A stretch of 5,118 bases of DNA from Nitrosopumilaceae archaeon (lineage in GTDB: Archaea; Thermoproteota; Nitrososphaeria; Nitrososphaerales; Nitrosopumilaceae): the NCBI GenBank assembly GCA_021296165.1, contig JAGWAW010000114.1, positions 1-5,118 on the forward strand. Reading direction: 5' to 3'. The stretch's first letter is position 1. Every line of letters begins with the position of its first letter. Under the pieces are notes generated by a model. It did not search any database and was not told the origin of the DNA. It was given only the letters and a program-made list of their open reading frames with translations. Position numbers and translations under genes: made by a program. Shown piece by piece: positions 1 through 5,079 of the stretch.

Positions 1-75
1 GGGCTCGTAGCTCAGCTTGGCTGGAGCGTTCGACTGATAATCGAAAGGTCGTGAGTTCGAATCTCACCGGGCCCA
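1..75 (+). tRNA. trnI: tRNA-Ile, anticodon GAT
   Basis: The sequence folds into a full cloverleaf. The acceptor stem is 1-7 with 68-74 (one G-U pair), the D stem 10-13 with 24-27, the anticodon stem 29-33 with 41-45, and the T stem 51-55 with 63-67 around the loop TTCGAAT. The anticodon loop is CTGATAA, giving anticodon GAT (isoleucine). The discriminator base is A75, and no CCA is encoded after it. There is no intron. The gene begins at the first base of the window, so its promoter is not visible. The integrase gene starts 43 nt downstream, so the 3' half of this tRNA is the likely attachment site (inferred). The gene itself is intact. Confidence 0.97.
51..75 (+). other. Candidate integration site (attL) in the 3' end of tRNA-Ile
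   Basis: Tyrosine recombinases commonly integrate into the T-arm and acceptor end of a tRNA gene, and the recombinase gene often lies next to the site. Here the tRNA 3' end is followed almost at once by an integrase reading away from it. The interval given covers the T-arm and acceptor 3' strand and is a guess at the core. I looked for a second copy of this segment in the rest of the window and did not see one, so the partner site would be outside. Confidence 0.4.
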
Positions 76-90
76 CTACAAAACTGTCCC

Positions 91-97
91 TTTAATA
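91..97 (+). promoter_or_regulatory. Box A (TATA) promoter for the integrase
   Basis: TTTAATA stands out as an AT-rich patch between the tRNA and the integrase. Its centre lies about 25 nt before the ATG at 119. Archaeal transcription normally starts about 25-27 nt from the centre of the TATA box, so the transcript would begin at or very near the start codon (leaderless). Confidence 0.6.
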
Positions 98-118
98 GGT
101 TCCAAGTGGGGGGTACAC

Positions 119-1654
119 ATGAAGTTGGCCAAGGACGAGATCGCCAGGTCCGGCAGCGCGCCGCCGCTGCGGCTGTTCGAGCAGGGCATACGGGCCGAGG
201 CCACGCGCGCCAAGTACACCGCCACGCTCCGCCGCATCCTGTGCGACATACTGGAGGAGGTTCTCGAGGGGGACTTTGAGGCGCGCGCGGCGCAGTTCGT
301 GGAGCGCGGCCGCGACGACCCCAAGTGGATGATGGACCTGCTGCTCAGCCTGTCGTGGAAGCTGCGCGGGCGCGCCGAGCTCCCCCGGGGACATGTGGAA
401 TACCTCAACCCGACGTCGTTCAAGACGTACTTCAAGCCGATACGCAAGCTGCTGGAGATGAACGACGTGACCGTAAACTGGCGGCGCGTGTACGCGACGT
501 TCCCCGAGAGGGACAACGTGCTGGACACGAGGGGGTGGACTAGGCAGGAGATCGCCGTGATGCTCGGGCACACCCGCGACCCGATGGACAGGGCCCTGAT
601 ACTGCTGCTGGCCAGCTCCGGCGTGCGGCTCGGCGGACTGGACCTGAACTGGGGGGATCTGACCCCCGTATATATGGAGGGCGGCAGCCTGACGGCCGAC
701 CCCGGCGGGGGCGGCGAGGTGGCGTGCGTCGCGGTCAGCGTGTATACGGGGTCTCCGGAGAGGTACACGGCGTTCGCGACACCTGAGGCGCACCGCGCCA
801 TCATACAGTATGGCAGGACGTGGGCGGAGGCGATGATGCGGCAGCCCGGGCCAAAGGACCCCATATTCCTGACGAACAAGACGGTGCCGCGCCGGGCGTC
901 GGAGCAGGCCATGGCCAAGCGGGTGCACCGCATGGCCGCCAGGGCGGGGCTGCGCAACAAAGACAGCAAGAACGGGCCCCGGTTCGAGACGCAGCTGGTG
1001 CACGGGTTCCGCAAGTTCTTCAACAAGACCTGCAAGGAGACGCTGTCGGGCGACTCGCTGGCCTCGCTCATACGCACCGAATACATGATGGGGCACGTGG
1101 GGCTGGTGTCGCTGGACCAGAGCTACTTCAAGACGAGCATGCTGGAGATGGCCGCAGAGTATGTCAAGGTCGTGCCGAGCCTTACGATAGACGACTCCGA
1201 GCGGCTCCGGCGCTCCAACCGCGTCATGGCCGAGAACATACGGCGCACGGAGGACGCAAAGGACGCCAAGATAGGGCAGTTGGAGGGGCACATACAGCGC
1301 ATGGAGGAGAAGATGGCAAAGATCGGCGACCGGGGCGGCAGCACGGCCGACGAGATACTCGATGCCCTGCTGAAGTCCCCAAAGTCCGGCGGCGTGCCCG
1401 GCGACGTGATGGAGGCGTTCACCGGCATGATGGAGCAGCTGGGGGCCGCGCAGGAGAATACCATACGCGAGATGAAGGACGAGTACGACGCCAAGATAAA
1501 CAGGCTGGTGCGGACGATAGAGCAGATGGCCAAGGGGGGGAACGCCGGGCGCGGCCCGCCGGCCGGGTCCGGGGATGATGCGGCCGACGGGGGTGGGGAC
1601 ACTGAAGATCTGGACATGCGCGGCCCCGGGCCGCACGGCCGCGACCCGTTCTAG
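119..1654 (+). CDS. Tyrosine recombinase (integrase) of archaeal type with C-terminal coiled coil
   Basis: This 511-residue protein is a DNA strand-exchange enzyme, probably catalysing integration and excision at the adjacent tRNA-Ile. Residues 20-125 look like the helical core-binding (SAM-like) domain. The catalytic domain follows, with Arg170 (SSGVRLGGLDL), His295 and Arg298 (box HGFR), His326 (MGH) and the nucleophile Tyr336 (DQSYF). The following EYVKVVPSLTI segment resembles the end of the catalytic domain in archaeal integrases. No clear catalytic lysine is seen in the hairpin around residues 204-220; Arg215 is the only basic residue there. Residues 355-402 and 440-472 form probable coiled coils, and the last 40 residues are Gly/Asp/Pro-rich. 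That C-terminal extension is longer than the minimal recombinase core. The ATG at 119 is supported by the box A 25 nt upstream; a G-run just before it could also act as a weak ribosome site. The gene is intact, so it has not been split by integration as in SSV-type viruses. Confidence 0.93.
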   Translation: MKLAKDEIARSGSAPPLRLFEQGIRAEATRAKYTATLRRILCDILEEVLEGDFEARAAQFVERGRDDPKWMMDLLLSLSWKLRGRAELPRGHVEYLNPTSFKTYFKPIRKLLEMNDVTVNWRRVYATFPERDNVLDTRGWTRQEIAVMLGHTRDPMDRALILLLASSGVRLGGLDLNWGDLTPVYMEGGSLTADPGGGGEVACVAVSVYTGSPERYTAFATPEAHRAIIQYGRTWAEAMMRQPGPKDPIFLTNKTVPRRASEQAMAKRVHRMAARAGLRNKDSKNGPRFETQLVHGFRKFFNKTCKETLSGDSLASLIRTEYMMGHVGLVSLDQSYFKTSMLEMAAEYVKVVPSLTIDDSERLRRSNRVMAENIRRTEDAKDAKIGQLEGHIQRMEEKMAKIGDRGGSTADEILDALLKSPKSGGVPGDVMEAFTGMMEQLGAAQENTIREMKDEYDAKINRLVRTIEQMAKGGNAGRGPPAGSGDDAADGGGDTEDLDMRGPGPHGRDPF

Positions 1655-1670
1655 CTCCCGACCATTCCGC

Positions 1671-1684
1671 GGCGCCTTGGCGCC
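1671..1684. repeat. Inverted repeat GGCGCC-TT-GGCGCC after the integrase
   Basis: Two palindromic GGCGCC hexamers are separated by TT and begin 17 nt after the integrase stop codon. The RNA could fold into a short GC hairpin. No T-tract follows, so terminator function is uncertain. Confidence 0.4.
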
Positions 1685-1733
1685 CGGGGCCGCAGATCCG
1701 GCAAACCCGCTTGGCGGCTTGAGATCTGGCGTT

Positions 1734-1751
1734 TGGCGGCCTGGGCCGCCA
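1734..1751. repeat. Perfect 8-bp inverted repeat, possible operator or terminator hairpin
   Basis: TGGCGGCCTGGGCCGCCA is a perfect inverted repeat with 8-bp arms and a 2-nt centre. It lies between the integrase and the promoter of the secreted protein gene. Its left arm contains the second copy of TTGGCGGC, an octamer also found at 1711-1718, with the two copies 22 bp apart, about two helical turns. It could be a hairpin in the integrase 3' UTR or a binding site for a dimeric regulator. The sequence alone does not decide. Confidence 0.45.
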
Positions 1752-1774
1752 CAGAATGGCCCGGGTGGAATGCG

Positions 1775-1790
1775 CGGGCGGCCACGCCCG
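1775..1790. repeat. Perfect 6-bp inverted repeat CGGGCG-GCCA-CGCCCG
   Basis: A 6-bp GC-only stem with a 4-nt loop lies about 35 nt upstream of the box A of the secreted-protein gene. It is the third hairpin in this 199-nt spacer (1655-1853). No gene is supported in the spacer: reading frames open across it have no start signal and are Arg/Ala/Pro-rich, as expected of non-coding GC-rich DNA. Confidence 0.35.
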
Positions 1791-1824
1791 TCCCGGATGC
1801 GGGCGGAGGCGCCGGCAGGCACGC

Positions 1825-1830
1825 TTTTAA
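1825..1830 (+). promoter_or_regulatory. Box A (TATA) promoter for the secreted pentapeptide-repeat protein
   Basis: TTTTAA is the only AT-rich hexamer in a very GC-rich spacer. Its centre is about 26 nt from the ATG at 1854, which predicts a leaderless transcript starting there. The in-frame ATG at 1839 is only 11-12 nt away and would lie upstream of the predicted transcription start. This spacing is the main reason for choosing 1854 as the start. Confidence 0.55.
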
Positions 1831-1853
1831 CGCAACATATGTGCGGAACCGTC

Positions 1854-3221
1854 ATGCAGTTTGGCGCGGCACCATTGCTTGCGGTGTGTGCAGTGGCCGC
1901 GGTAGCCGCGCTTGCAGCCCAAGACGCGCACGGCACCACCACGATAGACGGAACGGAGGTGTCGTGGGACATCGCCGACTCCAAGGGACACACCTACGTG
2001 TGGAGCATGCCCGTGACCACCTACGAGGACAACATCGTGGAGAGCAGGTACCACGTCCGCGACAAGGTCAACCTGGACCTGGACGGCGAGACGCTCCGGG
2101 TGGTGAGCCTGGACGGGTTCGTCAAGGAGTCCTTCGTGAACGTGATTGACGGCATATACGACAACTCCCACGGCAACTCGGACTTTATCTGGGAGGTCTG
2201 GCATGTGGTGTCCCAGCTGACCGTATATGACGAGGACATACACGAGTACAGCGAGGGCCGCTACGCCTTGGAGACGCTGACCCGGGGCGGGGGCGACTGC
2301 GAGGACCTGGTGATACTGGTGGCTGACATGCTGATGTCGTCAAGCCATACGGACGGCTGGACCATACAATACGTGATGATGGACAGCGACAACCCCACGG
2401 ACCCGCAGGGCATCGACCATGTCATATTGTATGTGAATGACGGCGAGTACGCGCACTACATCGAGGCGACGGGCCCCCCAAGCTGGGACTATTATCCCGA
2501 GGGGGTGACCGGCTGGTACCTTGACGTGGTGCTGTATATGGAGGACCTGGATTTCGTGGGGCAGGACCTGCGGTGGATGGACCTTGCCGGGCGCAATCTT
2601 GCGGGGGCCGTATTCACCGACGCCCGCCTGACCGGAGCAGACATGACCAACGCCGGCATGTCTTTTGCCGACCTGTCCGGGGCCGAGATGGTCGACGCCA
2701 TTGTGTCCGCAGCCGACCTGTCCTATGCGGACCTGTCATTGGCCGACCTGACCTTTGCGGACCTGTCATTGGCCGACCTGACCGGAGCAGACCTGTCCTA
2801 TGCCGACCTGACCTTTGCGAACCTGTACAAGACCGACCTGAGCAGTGCAGTCCTGACCGGGGCAATCCTGACCAGCGCCGACCTGTCCTATGCTGACCTG
2901 TCCTTCACCATCCTGCCTGACGCCGACCTGTCCTATGCCGACCTGACAGAGGCCAACCTGTCCGTGGCCGACATGTCGTTCGCCGACCTATCATACACTG
3001 ACCTGTCCTACGCCGTCCTGTCCGATGCGGTCTTGCCATATGCCGACCTGACCTCGGCCGATTTGAGATGGGCAACCATGATCAATACCGACCTGTCCTA
3101 CGCCGACCTGTCATATGCCAACCTGTCCGGGACCGTCCTGGTCTGGACTGATCTTACCGGCGCCGACCTGACCGGCGTTGACCTGTCCGAGACGGTTCTT
3201 TATGGGGTGACTGGTAGGTGA
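1854..3221 (+). CDS. Secreted transglutaminase-like protein with 43 pentapeptide repeats
   Basis: The predicted protein has 455 residues. Residues 1-22 form a hydrophobic, Ala/Val-rich signal peptide without a basic n-region, with likely cleavage near Ala22 (ALAA-QD), so export is predicted. Residues about 95-225 resemble the transglutaminase-like cysteine hydrolase fold: Cys149 in RGGGDCEDL, His189 in GIDHVILYV, and Glu204 in YIEAT where an Asp is usual. Such domains cleave or crosslink amide bonds; the actual substrate is unknown. Residues 237-451 are 43 consecutive pentapeptides of the A(D/N)LXX type with no break, which should fold as a right-handed square beta-helix of nearly 11 coils. 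The protein ends 4 residues later, with no membrane anchor. The solenoid is very acidic, with few Lys or Arg. No ribosome site is seen, in keeping with a leaderless start at 1854; the frame stays open upstream to 1575, but that part is low-complexity and overlaps the integrase. The neighbours suggest cargo of an integrated element (inference). The repeat fold is secure; the enzyme call rests on motifs only. Confidence 0.85.
   Translation: MQFGAAPLLAVCAVAAVAALAAQDAHGTTTIDGTEVSWDIADSKGHTYVWSMPVTTYEDNIVESRYHVRDKVNLDLDGETLRVVSLDGFVKESFVNVIDGIYDNSHGNSDFIWEVWHVVSQLTVYDEDIHEYSEGRYALETLTRGGGDCEDLVILVADMLMSSSHTDGWTIQYVMMDSDNPTDPQGIDHVILYVNDGEYAHYIEATGPPSWDYYPEGVTGWYLDVVLYMEDLDFVGQDLRWMDLAGRNLAGAVFTDARLTGADMTNAGMSFADLSGAEMVDAIVSAADLSYADLSLADLTFADLSLADLTGADLSYADLTFANLYKTDLSSAVLTGAILTSADLSYADLSFTILPDADLSYADLTEANLSVADMSFADLSYTDLSYAVLSDAVLPYADLTSADLRWATMINTDLSYADLSYANLSGTVLVWTDLTGADLTGVDLSETVLYGVTGR
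2562..3206 (+). repeat. 15-bp degenerate tandem repeat array encoding pentapeptides
   Basis: Forty-three tandem 15-bp units with a consensus close to GCCGACCTGTCCTAT encode the pentapeptide solenoid (residues 237-451). The central and later units are most regular; the first ten and several scattered units are diverged. A perfect 28-nt match (2726-2753 and 2756-2783) at 30-nt spacing shows a duplication of two units. Confidence 0.95.
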
Positions 3222-3231
3222 TTTGGCTTGT

Positions 3232-3248
3232 CCCCCGACAGCCGGGGG
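3232..3248 (+). terminator. Possible hairpin terminator of the secreted-protein gene
   Basis: A 6-bp GC stem with a 5-nt loop lies 10 nt after the stop codon at 3221. A second G-run (TCGGGGG, from 3251) could pair with the same left arm as an alternative. Archaeal terminators usually rely on T-runs, which are missing, so the call is weak. Confidence 0.25.
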
Positions 3249-3455
3249 CGTCGGGGGGCGTTTCCGGATCTGAGGATTCCGATCCGCAGAGAACCGGCAT
3301 CTCCGTCCCTGTGGCCAGTTGTATCGCGCAATCAATTGGCCCAGACTGTGCGGCAACTTCGCGGGGCCGCGCCCCGGCCCGCCGCCCTCTCCTGAGAGTG
3401 GGGACCCGCTGCGCGCGCGGGTCAGGGCCGGACCGCTAGATCCCGATGGCCCCGC

Positions 3456-3468
3456 CCCGACAGTCGGG
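3456..3468 (-). terminator. Possible hairpin terminator of the minus-strand operon
   Basis: CCCGA-CAG-TCGGG forms a 5-bp hairpin immediately after the stop codon of the Mrr-like gene on the minus strand. No T-run follows. The position is suggestive, but the stem is short. Confidence 0.22.
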
Positions 3469-3469
3469 C

Positions 3470-4189
3470 CTAGTCCAAAGGTCCCGCGTCGGAGCGATCC
3501 CGCATACCTAGCAGGTGCGTCCGGAGCTCCCGCCGCATCTTGGGCCAGTCCCACAGCTCCACCTTGGTGCCGTCTCTGTTCTCCTCAAGCCGGCACCTGT
3601 CGGAGAACGCCGAGTCCGTTATGACTACCGCGCGCTCGACTCCGGCCTCCTCACACTCCCGCCTGAACCCGGCCACCATGCCCGCGTCCACCGGCGCGCC
3701 GGACGGCCGGGACACGCACATGACCGCCGTCCGGCTGCCCTCCTCGCCGGCCAGCATGCACTCCACGTCGGACCAGCCGTCGGGCCGCTCCTCCGGGTCG
3801 TTCCCGGCGCCCGCTAGATCCAGCGGCTCGCCCTTGGCCCTGAACAGGTTGGCGGCCACGCCGGCCAAGACGCGGCCCGCCCGCTCGGGCCTGCCGCCGC
3901 GCAGCCGCGCCAGCCGGTCGTCTAGGTCGTCCTCGCTTATTCTGTGCTCGCCGGCGTTGGCGGCGGTGCCGGCGGGCCCGGGCCTGTCGGCCGCCTCCCC
4001 GCCGCGCCTGCCGGGCCAGCCCGGCCACGACGGCCAGTCCGGGCGGCGCCAGTCCGCGACGGCGCGGCGCAGCCTCCTGGCGCCGCCCACAACCGGCCTG
4101 ACCTCATCCCAGATGTCTATGCCGCCGTCGCCGGGCGCCGCCGCTCCGGCGTCCTCGGAGTACCTCCTGGCCAGCGCCCACCTAATCAT
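3470..4189 (-). CDS. Probable Mrr-like (restriction-endonuclease fold) protein, active site apparently degenerate
   Basis: The protein has 239 residues. The N-terminal 80 are Arg/Ala/Pro/Trp-rich and probably disordered (WRRPDWPSWPGWPG at 47-60). Residues about 83-223 fit the order of Mrr-type nuclease domains: a helix (83-117), a strand with Asp141, a strand RTAVMCVSR (153-161), a helix (168-183), then AVVITDSAFSD (187-197) and KVELWDWPKM (209-218). The last two match the typical Mrr ending (strand, T-x-x-x-F-S, then I-x-L-x-D). In active members the second strand carries Q/E-x-K; here the equivalent seems to be C158-x-S160, so catalysis may be lost. The start at 4189 is chosen over an in-frame ATG at 4252 because GGGAGG (4204-4199) sits 9 nt before it and because ATGATTAG overlaps the stop of the upstream gene by 8 nt, a coupled start. 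It forms an operon with the membrane protein. Family assignment is by motif reading only; a DNA-binding or inactive homologue is possible. Confidence 0.7.
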   Translation of the reverse strand: MIRWALARRYSEDAGAAAPGDGGIDIWDEVRPVVGGARRLRRAVADWRRPDWPSWPGWPGRRGGEAADRPGPAGTAANAGEHRISEDDLDDRLARLRGGRPERAGRVLAGVAANLFRAKGEPLDLAGAGNDPEERPDGWSDVECMLAGEEGSRTAVMCVSRPSGAPVDAGMVAGFRRECEEAGVERAVVITDSAFSDRCRLEENRDGTKVELWDWPKMRRELRTHLLGMRDRSDAGPLD

Positions 4190-4628
4190 GCGCACGCGCC
4201 TCCCAAAGCCGGCTGTTCTGCCGCCAGCCATAGCTGTGCACCACGGAGACAAGGATCAGCAAGTCCACCAGCGCGTGGTGCGCCGGCAGGAACGACAGCA
4301 GCCACGGCGCGGCGGCCACCAGGCACGCCTCGGCCGCCGCCTGCAGGCCAAAGCAGGACCGCAGGGTGTACCTCCGCGCCGCCAACCTCAGCAGCGGCGC
4401 CCGCTCGCACGCCGCGATCATTCGCCGCCCGAACTTGGCTGTCGAGCGGGCGTCCATAATGAACGCGGCGCCCGCCGCCACCGACGCCGCCAGGACCGCC
4501 GCCCACCACTCCGCACGGTGGCCCATCCCCTCCCAGACGGTCATCCACGCCCACGCCGCCAGCGCCACACACAGGGCCGCCGCAAAGACGCCGGACGCTA
4601 GCCGTTCGGTCGGGTGCGGAGTCTCCAT
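4182..4628 (-). CDS. Small four-helix membrane protein, unknown function
   Basis: I do not recognise this 148-residue protein. Four hydrophobic stretches suggest membrane segments at about 11-31, 41-58, 93-113 and 117-133. A basic, Arg-rich loop (residues 60-91, with KFGRRM and RLAARRY) lies between the second and third and would be cytoplasmic by the positive-inside rule, which places both ends in the cytoplasm too. Residues 77-92 could form an amphipathic helix. The ATG at 4628 is supported by box A at 4650-4656, about 25 nt upstream, again a leaderless arrangement. The stop codon overlaps the start of the Mrr-like gene by 8 nt, so the two are co-transcribed and probably co-translated. A role as membrane partner or anchor for the nuclease-fold protein is a guess from context. 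Confidence 0.75.
   Translation of the reverse strand: METPHPTERLASGVFAAALCVALAAWAWMTVWEGMGHRAEWWAAVLAASVAAGAAFIMDARSTAKFGRRMIAACERAPLLRLAARRYTLRSCFGLQAAAEACLVAAAPWLLSFLPAHHALVDLLILVSVVHSYGWRQNSRLWEARAHD
4199..4204 (-). promoter_or_regulatory. Ribosome binding site GGGAGG for the Mrr-like gene
   Basis: On the minus strand GGGAGG lies 9 nt before the ATG at 4189, inside the end of the membrane protein gene. It decides the start of the downstream gene and supports translation of both genes from one transcript. The leaderless first genes in this window have no comparable site. Confidence 0.65.
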
Positions 4629-4649
4629 ACGTACAGTAGCGATCAGAAC

Positions 4650-4656
4650 TATTTAA
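4650..4656 (-). promoter_or_regulatory. Box A (TATA) promoter for the membrane/Mrr-like operon
   Basis: On the minus strand this reads TTAAATA, with its centre 25 nt upstream of the ATG at 4628. The surrounding DNA is GC-rich, so the patch is conspicuous. It predicts a leaderless transcript for the first gene; the second gene has its own ribosome site. Confidence 0.62.
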
Positions 4657-4849
4657 CACCTTCACGCGGGAGGATGAATCCGCAGCCGGCAAGTCCGCCC
4701 CCGGCCGCAGGGCGGAGAGACGGCAGGGTGCGGCGGTGGAAGGCAGACAACGCACGTGCCGCTGGAATTTGGCCGGCGTGGCGGATCACGAAAGGCCGGC
4801 CGGGGGCACGATGGCCCCCCACAGATCCTACGTCGAGCATGGCCGGCCC
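4657..4849. other. GC-rich non-coding stretch with repeated GGCCGGC(C) sites
   Basis: No gene is supported here: open frames on both strands are short, Arg/Pro/Gly-rich and lack start signals. The stretch contains GGCCGGC at 4771-4777 and the 8-bp palindrome GGCCGGCC at 4794-4801 and 4841-4848. It also has a GGGGGC/GCCCCC hairpin at 4802-4819 with a 6-nt loop, which lies downstream of the possible small gene on the minus strand. A regulatory role is possible but not shown. Confidence 0.4.
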
Positions 4850-5041
4850 TCATGATTTATCCTCATGCCAGACCTCAGTAGATGGAAATGTGTCCTTGGA
4901 GTATGCCAGGGCATGCTGATCAAACAGGACTTGTGTTGCTGCCCTGACCTTTGTGTCAGTCGGCATCGTGCACCGTTTTTTGTGCCGGTTCGCCACCCGC
5001 TCCCGGGCCGTCTGCGGACTGGAAACCGGGACCCGATACAT
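4850..5041 (-). CDS. Possible small hypothetical protein (63 residues)
   Basis: I do not recognise this protein. It has a basic N-terminal half (TARERVANRHKKR at about 11-23) and a more acidic C-terminus ending in HEDKS. It has no membrane segment and no clear motif. Codons in the first half mostly end in G or C as in the neighbouring genes, while the second half is less biased. The ATG at 5041 is one choice; a TTG at 5056 in frame would add five residues and sits about 27 nt from an AT-rich box at 5080-5087. There is no clear ribosome site before 5041. An open frame on the opposite strand covers much of the same DNA but is Cys/Arg/Pro-rich and less protein-like. It could also be chance or a decayed gene. 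Confidence 0.33.
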   Translation of the reverse strand: MYRVPVSSPQTARERVANRHKKRCTMPTDTKVRAATQVLFDQHALAYSKDTFPSTEVWHEDKS

Positions 5042-5079
5042 GCGTAGTAGAGGCAAGTAGGATCCGGCAACTCATGATC

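Larger units (their letters stand above)
3222..3469. other. Convergent intergenic spacer with short hairpins
   Basis: This 248-nt spacer lies between the 3' ends of the secreted protein gene and the minus-strand operon. It holds short perfect inverted repeats: CCCCCG/CGGGGG (3232-3248, 5-nt loop), CGGATC/GATCCG (3265-3286, 10-nt loop), CGGGGC/GCCCCG (3362-3376, 3-nt loop) and CCCGA/TCGGG (3456-3468, 3-nt loop). The first and last lie just after the stop codons of the two flanking genes and could help end transcription, but neither has a following T-tract. I see no supportable gene here. Confidence 0.5.

Noticed and set aside
1575..1853. In-frame N-terminal extension of the secreted protein back to 1575
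   Set aside because: It would overlap the integrase by 80 nt, is low-complexity Arg/Pro/Gly, would bury the signal peptide, and lies upstream of the box A at 1825-1830.
1878..1889. Lipoprotein lipobox (LAVC) in the secreted protein
   Set aside because: Cys12 lies too early, with hydrophobic residues continuing for ten positions after it, so it is within the signal-peptide core, not at a cleavage site.
92..1993. Very long minus-strand open frame (633 codons) opposite the integrase
   Set aside because: It is the GC-rich shadow of the integrase and beyond. The product is rich in Arg, His, Pro and Leu, with no motif or start signal, and the plus-strand integrase is unmistakable.
2562..3206. CRISPR-like array
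   Set aside because: The 15-bp units are directly adjacent with no spacers, stay in one reading frame and encode a known pentapeptide pattern.
4187..4252. Upstream start at 4252 for the Mrr-like gene
   Set aside because: The start at 4189 has GGGAGG at 9 nt and an 8-nt overlap with the upstream stop; the longer start would overlap the membrane gene by 71 nt with no ribosome site noticed.
3540..4601. Long plus-strand open frame (353 codons) opposite the minus-strand operon
   Set aside because: The product is a Ser/Arg/Pro-rich shadow without motifs. The opposite strand has a promoter, a ribosome site, a coupled overlap and membrane and nuclease-like features.
4649..4840. 63-codon minus-strand frame just upstream of the membrane protein gene
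   Set aside because: It ends inside the box A of the next gene, is Arg/Ala/Gly/Pro-rich and has no promoter or ribosome site.
5001..5008. CCGGGCC near the right end as a partial copy of the tRNA 3' end
   Set aside because: Only seven bases match and the T-arm sequence is absent, so it is expected by chance in GC-rich DNA.
4956..5075. 39-codon minus-strand frame starting at ATG 5075, about 28 nt from a TATA-like box
   Set aside because: The product is low-complexity and short, overlaps the better 63-residue frame, and the box could serve other starts; not enough to call a gene.
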